The notes under the pieces were generated by a model, which made no database searches, was not told where the DNA came from, and saw nothing but the letters and a program-made list of their open reading frames with translations. From Steroidobacteraceae bacterium (GTDB lineage: Bacteria > Pseudomonadota > Gammaproteobacteria > Steroidobacterales > Steroidobacteraceae), in assembly GCA_019634915.1 (NCBI GenBank), contig JAHCAN010000015.1:1-64000 (forward strand): a stretch of 64,000 bases of DNA. The letters are read 5' to 3'. This document shows positions 60,784 to 64,000 of the stretch, one piece after another. Every line of letters starts with the position of its first letter. Within the stretch, counting starts at the first letter, position 1. Made by a program: the position numbers and the translations under genes.

Positions 60784-62283
60784 TCAGGCCAGCGCGTACA
60801 GGCAGTTGACGAACGAGCCAATCGCGCCGTCGAGGCCCGCGAGCTTCGGGTTCGACGGTTCGATCAGGTAGTACTCGTCCGGCGCATGCGCGCGCTGGCC
60901 GTGGCCCAGGCCGAAATGCGCCGCGGGCAGCTTCAGCGGCTCGCCGGTGAACACATAGCCCGGCCACGAGCCGCCGCGGCGCGGCCAGAAGATCGGGTCG
61001 ATGCCGCCGGCCTCGTACACACGCACCATCGTGCGGATCAGCGCCGCATCGGCCGGCGTCGTCGTCGGGTCGTAGCCGCCGCTGACGTTGACCTCGATGT
61101 CGCCGTAGCCGCGCTTTGCGAGGTAGGCCTTCAGCTTCGCGACCGCGCCGTCGCGCGTCATGTCGGGCACGAGCCGCAGATCGAGCTTGGCGACGGCGCG
61201 GTGCGGCAGCACCGTCTTGCCGCCCTCGCCGGTATAGCCGCCGACCAGTCCCTCGATGTTGACGGTCGGCCGCGCCGCGAGGTCCTCGAGCGCCTGGCGC
61301 CAGTCGGCATCGCGTGCCCAGTGCGTGACGCCCATCGACTGCTTCGCGCTCGCCTCGCTCATGCGCGTGGCCGCGACGTCGAGCATGCGCTCCTCGGCCG
61401 CCGACAGCGGCCGCACGTCGTCCCACCAGCCGTCGATCGCCGGGTCACCCTTGTCGTCGACCAGCGTGTTGAGCGCCTGCACCAGGTGGAAGGCGGGGCT
61501 GTCGAGCCGCGCGCGGTTGCTCGAGTGCACGTCCTGCGACGGGCCGCGGCCCCATTTTTCGCCACTCGCGACCAGTTCGAGCTCGATGACGCCCTTGGCG
61601 CCGAGCGACACCAGCACGCTGCCATCGAGCGCCTGCGCGGCCTCGGGCATGAAGATGCCGACGCAGCGACCGAGCGCCGCCTTCACCTGCGGCGCGAGCA
61701 CGGCGTCGGCGAAGTGCGGCGAGCCGATCTCCTCCTCGCTCTCGGCGATCAGCACCAGATTCACCGGGAGCTTGCGCCCGGCCCCGCGGATCGCGTGCAG
61801 CGCCGACAAGAACGACGCCTGTGGCCCTTTCTGGTTGACGGCGCCGCGACCCATCACGGCCTTGCCGGCGCCCGGCACGTCGACCAGCCGCGCTTCCCAC
61901 GGCGGCGACGACCATTCGGCCGGGTCCACCTGCTTGACGTCGTACATGAAATAGACGCCGAGCGTGCGCTTCGCGCCCGCGTCGAGCGTCGCGAACACCG
62001 ACGGGTGTCCGCGCGTCGGCACGCGCTCGACGTGCTGGAAGCCCGCCTCGCTCGCGAGCTGCATCATGTAGCGGCAGCCGTCCTCGATGCCGCGGTTCTC
62101 CGCCGCGATCGTGATCTGGCGTATCCAGTCCTGCAGTCGCGCGAGCGAAGCGTCGTGGTCCTTCGCGATCTGCGCGTGGATGTCGTCGAGCCGGGCCGCG
62201 GCGAGCGCCGCCGGTGCGGCCGCGAGCAGCATGCCGGTGCCGAGTGTGCCCTGGACGAATCTGCGACGGTCGATCTGCTCCAT
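60784..62283 (-). CDS. Tat-exported M20-family peptidase-like protein lacking canonical metal ligands
   Basis: 499 residues. A twin-arginine signal (DRRRFV, then a hydrophobic stretch ending ALAAA) sends the folded protein to the periplasm. The M20 core is recognised by VYFMYDVKQVDPAEWSSPPW, MGRGAVNQKGP and ESEEEIGSPHF. The usual metal His of GHYDV is Met113, and the DDKG metal Asp pair is Asn150-Gln151, so a normal di-zinc site looks impossible; the Glu pair and late FGLGHG remain. A perfect AAGGAGG site supports the start. nuoN is 23 bases upstream on the same strand. Confidence 0.85.
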   Translation of the reverse strand: MEQIDRRRFVQGTLGTGMLLAAAPAALAAARLDDIHAQIAKDHDASLARLQDWIRQITIAAENRGIEDGCRYMMQLASEAGFQHVERVPTRGHPSVFATLDAGAKRTLGVYFMYDVKQVDPAEWSSPPWEARLVDVPGAGKAVMGRGAVNQKGPQASFLSALHAIRGAGRKLPVNLVLIAESEEEIGSPHFADAVLAPQVKAALGRCVGIFMPEAAQALDGSVLVSLGAKGVIELELVASGEKWGRGPSQDVHSSNRARLDSPAFHLVQALNTLVDDKGDPAIDGWWDDVRPLSAAEERMLDVAATRMSEASAKQSMGVTHWARDADWRQALEDLAARPTVNIEGLVGGYTGEGGKTVLPHRAVAKLDLRLVPDMTRDGAVAKLKAYLAKRGYGDIEVNVSGGYDPTTTPADAALIRTMVRVYEAGGIDPIFWPRRGGSWPGYVFTGEPLKLPAAHFGLGHGQRAHAPDEYYLIEPSNPKLAGLDGAIGSFVNCLYALA

Positions 62284-62306
62284 CTGCGCCTCCTTGCGTT
62301 CCGGGC

Positions 62307-63752
62307 TCAGCCGAGTGCCCTGATGCACACGTCGATCAGCGCCGCCGGCACGAGCCCCAGCGCGAGCGCCGCGAAGGCGTTCAGCGCGAGCACGAAGCGC
62401 AGCGCGACGCCCGCCTCGCCGCGCGGCTGCGCCGGCGCGTCGTCGAAGTACATCAGCTTGACGATGCGGATGTAGTAGAACGCGCCGACGATCGCCGCGA
62501 GCGCCGCGATCACGACGAGCCACACCGAGCCGACCTGCCACAGCGCATCGAAAATCGCGAGCTTCGCCCAGAAGCCGACGAACGGCGGCACGCCGGCCGT
62601 CGAGAACATCAGCATCATCATCGACAGCGCGAGCAGCGGATCGCGCGCGTGCAGGCCCTTGTAGTCCTCGAGCTCGTCGGCCTCGAAACCGCGCCGGCTC
62701 GCGAGCAGGATCACGCCGAACGAGCCGAGCGCCATCAGCACGTAGACGATCATGTAGTAGAGCGCCGCCCGGTAGCCGGCCACGGTGCCGGTCGTGAAGC
62801 CGAGCAGGATGAAGCCGACGTTCGCGATCGCCGAGTACGCGAGCATGCGCTTCAGGTTGGTCTGCGCGATCGCGTAGACGTTGCCGACGAACAGCGACAG
62901 CACGGCGACCGCGGCGATCATCTGCGTCCAGGTCGGCGACAGGCCGTCGAGGCCCTGCGCGAGCAGGCGGTAGATCAGCGCGAAATAGGCGAACTTGGGC
63001 GCGGTCGACACGAACAGCGTCACCGGCGTCGGCGCGCCGTGATAGACGTCGGGCACCCACATGTGGAAAGGTACCGCGCCGAACTTGAAGGCGATCGCCG
63101 CGACGATGAAGCCCGCACCGACGATCAGGCCGAGGCCGGGCTCGGCGGCCAGATGCTGCGCGAGCTCGCCCAGCGCGAGCGTGCCGGTCAGGCCGTAGAC
63201 CAGCGAGATGCCGTAGAGCAGCATGCCCGAAGCGATCGAGCCGAGCACGAAGTACTTCATCGCCGCCTCGGCGGCAACGCCCGACTCCCGGTCGAACGCG
63301 ACCATCGCATAGAGCGACAACCCGAGCAGCTCGACGCCGATGTACAGGCTCAGCAGGTTGCCGGCCGAGGCGAGCACGTGGATGCCGAGCAGCGCGGTCA
63401 GCGCGAGCACGTAGTACTCGCCGCCGCCGATGCCGCGCCGGTCGAGGTAGGGCCTCGAATACAGCAGCGACACCGCCGTGAACAGCAGGCCGCCGAGCTT
63501 CAGTACCAGCGCGAGCGGATCGGCGACATAGAGCCCGTGGAAGGCCTCGATGCGCACGCTGACGCTGCCGTATTCGAGCGTCAGCCAGGCGCCGAAGGCG
63601 AGCGCGAGCAAGGTCATCGTGCCGGTGAGGCGCGGGCGCTTCGTGCCGCCGGCGAACACCTCGATCATCAGCACGGCGCACATCGCCGCAACGAGCCAGG
63701 CCTCGGGTGCGGCGGCGGCGATCGTGGACCAGAAGGTCGGCGTGTCAGGCAT
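62307..63752 (-). CDS. nuoN: NADH-quinone oxidoreductase subunit N
   Basis: 481 residues with about 14 membrane helices, antiporter-like proton-pumping subunit of complex I. The conserved charged residues appear in SLYIGVELLGLSLYAMVAFD (Glu), AAMKYFVLGSIASGMLLYGI (Lys) and PFHMWVPDVYHGAPTPVTLF. It is the last nuo gene, 12 bases after nuoM. Confidence 0.96.
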   Translation of the reverse strand: MPDTPTFWSTIAAAAPEAWLVAAMCAVLMIEVFAGGTKRPRLTGTMTLLALAFGAWLTLEYGSVSVRIEAFHGLYVADPLALVLKLGGLLFTAVSLLYSRPYLDRRGIGGGEYYVLALTALLGIHVLASAGNLLSLYIGVELLGLSLYAMVAFDRESGVAAEAAMKYFVLGSIASGMLLYGISLVYGLTGTLALGELAQHLAAEPGLGLIVGAGFIVAAIAFKFGAVPFHMWVPDVYHGAPTPVTLFVSTAPKFAYFALIYRLLAQGLDGLSPTWTQMIAAVAVLSLFVGNVYAIAQTNLKRMLAYSAIANVGFILLGFTTGTVAGYRAALYYMIVYVLMALGSFGVILLASRRGFEADELEDYKGLHARDPLLALSMMMLMFSTAGVPPFVGFWAKLAIFDALWQVGSVWLVVIAALAAIVGAFYYIRIVKLMYFDDAPAQPRGEAGVALRFVLALNAFAALALGLVPAALIDVCIRALG

Positions 63753-63764
63753 CGGGCGTCGGCC

Positions 63765-64000
63765 TCAGAGCGGCAGCTTGCTCGTCGTCATCTGCTCGAC
63801 GAGGTGGTGGATGGAGCTGTGCATGATATCGAGCAGCGGCGCCGGCCAGATGCCGAGCAGCAGCACGCTGACCGCGAGCATGCCGAGGACCAGCAATTCA
63901 CGGACGTTCAGATCCGGCATCTTCGCGACCTGCTCGTTCGCCACCGGCCCGTAGAGCACTCGCTTGATCAGCCACAGCGTATACGCCGCGCCGGTGATCA
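63765..64000 (-). CDS. nuoM: NADH-quinone oxidoreductase subunit M, C-terminal part (5' end outside window)
   Basis: About 78 C-terminal residues, read in from the right edge: AAYTLWLIKRVLYGPV and LNVRELLVLGMLAVSVLLLG, then a final amphipathic tail ending HHLVEQMTTSKLPL. The first segment is highly typical of NuoM and the gene precedes nuoN as in all nuo operons. Confidence 0.93.
   Translation of the reverse strand, partial: ITGAAYTLWLIKRVLYGPVANEQVAKMPDLNVRELLVLGMLAVSVLLLGIWPAPLLDIMHSSIHHLVEQMTTSKLPL

Overview
The window is chromosomal DNA of very high G+C content from a gammaproteobacterium, most likely near the Xanthomonadales, Nevskiales or Steroidobacterales. This is inferred from gene order and protein content: gyrA-serC-serA-pheA-hisC-aroA-cmk-rpsA-ihfB, mtaD-ubiG-mupP-rmuC-yciK, trpS-scpA-scpB-rluB, smc-zipA-ligA (ZipA is a gammaproteobacterial division protein) and rimP-nusA-infB-rbfA-truB-rpsO-pnp. 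I see no insertion sequence, integrase, phage gene, CRISPR array or plasmid function. Genes are packed tightly, no gene-free stretch exceeds about 260 bases, and start/stop overlaps (ATGA, GTGA, TTGA) are very common.

Region 1 (1-15.1 kb) is the accessory part. It holds a truncated PepSY-type membrane protein, a PQQ-type sugar dehydrogenase lipoprotein, a group II PLP decarboxylase, Fe superoxide dismutase divergent from a LysR regulator that is coupled to a secreted amidohydrolase, a subtilisin-like protease with a separate small gene resembling the protease's own N-terminal domain, a PA2779/PA2778-type pair (small membrane protein plus C39-like lipoprotein peptidase), and a copper/silver efflux operon (small Cys/His protein, cusC, cusB, cusA).

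Region 2 (15-28 kb) runs leftward: galU, comEA, ihfB, rpsA, then cmk-aroA-hisC-pheA-serA-serC and gyrA, joining serine, aromatic amino acid, histidine and CMP metabolism with topoisomerase and ribosomal functions. A clear intrinsic terminator separates cmk from rpsA. Region 3 (28-33.6 kb) runs rightward: mtaD, ubiG, mupP, rmuC, a squalene/phytoene-synthase-like protein and yciK. Region 4 (33.5-42.7 kb) holds rluB, scpB, scpA, trpS and yciO (leftward), yciB, bolA and a parvulin lipoprotein (rightward), then ligA and zipA (leftward).

Region 5 (42.7-51.5 kb): smc (leftward), queF, dksA, gluQ and phaR (rightward), pnp and rpsO (leftward). Region 6 (51.5-57.7 kb) is truB, rbfA, infB, nusA and rimP, behind a leader with two intrinsic terminators. 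Region 7 (57.7-64 kb) has an APC permease, a glutathione-transferase-like protein, initiator tRNA-fMet, an AlaX editing protein, a Tat-exported M20-like protein, nuoN and the end of nuoM.

The window is mostly core housekeeping DNA. The most unusual signals are the protease with a detached prodomain-like partner (6.1-7.6 kb), the double-terminator rimP leader, several genes whose -10 boxes sit almost on the start codon (candidate leaderless mRNAs), and enzymes with altered key residues (zinc-site-degenerate DksA, M20 protein lacking metal ligands, shortened RluB catalytic loop, GyrA with Ala at position 83, TrpRS with an Fe-S-type Cys motif). No complete new multi-gene system is evident.
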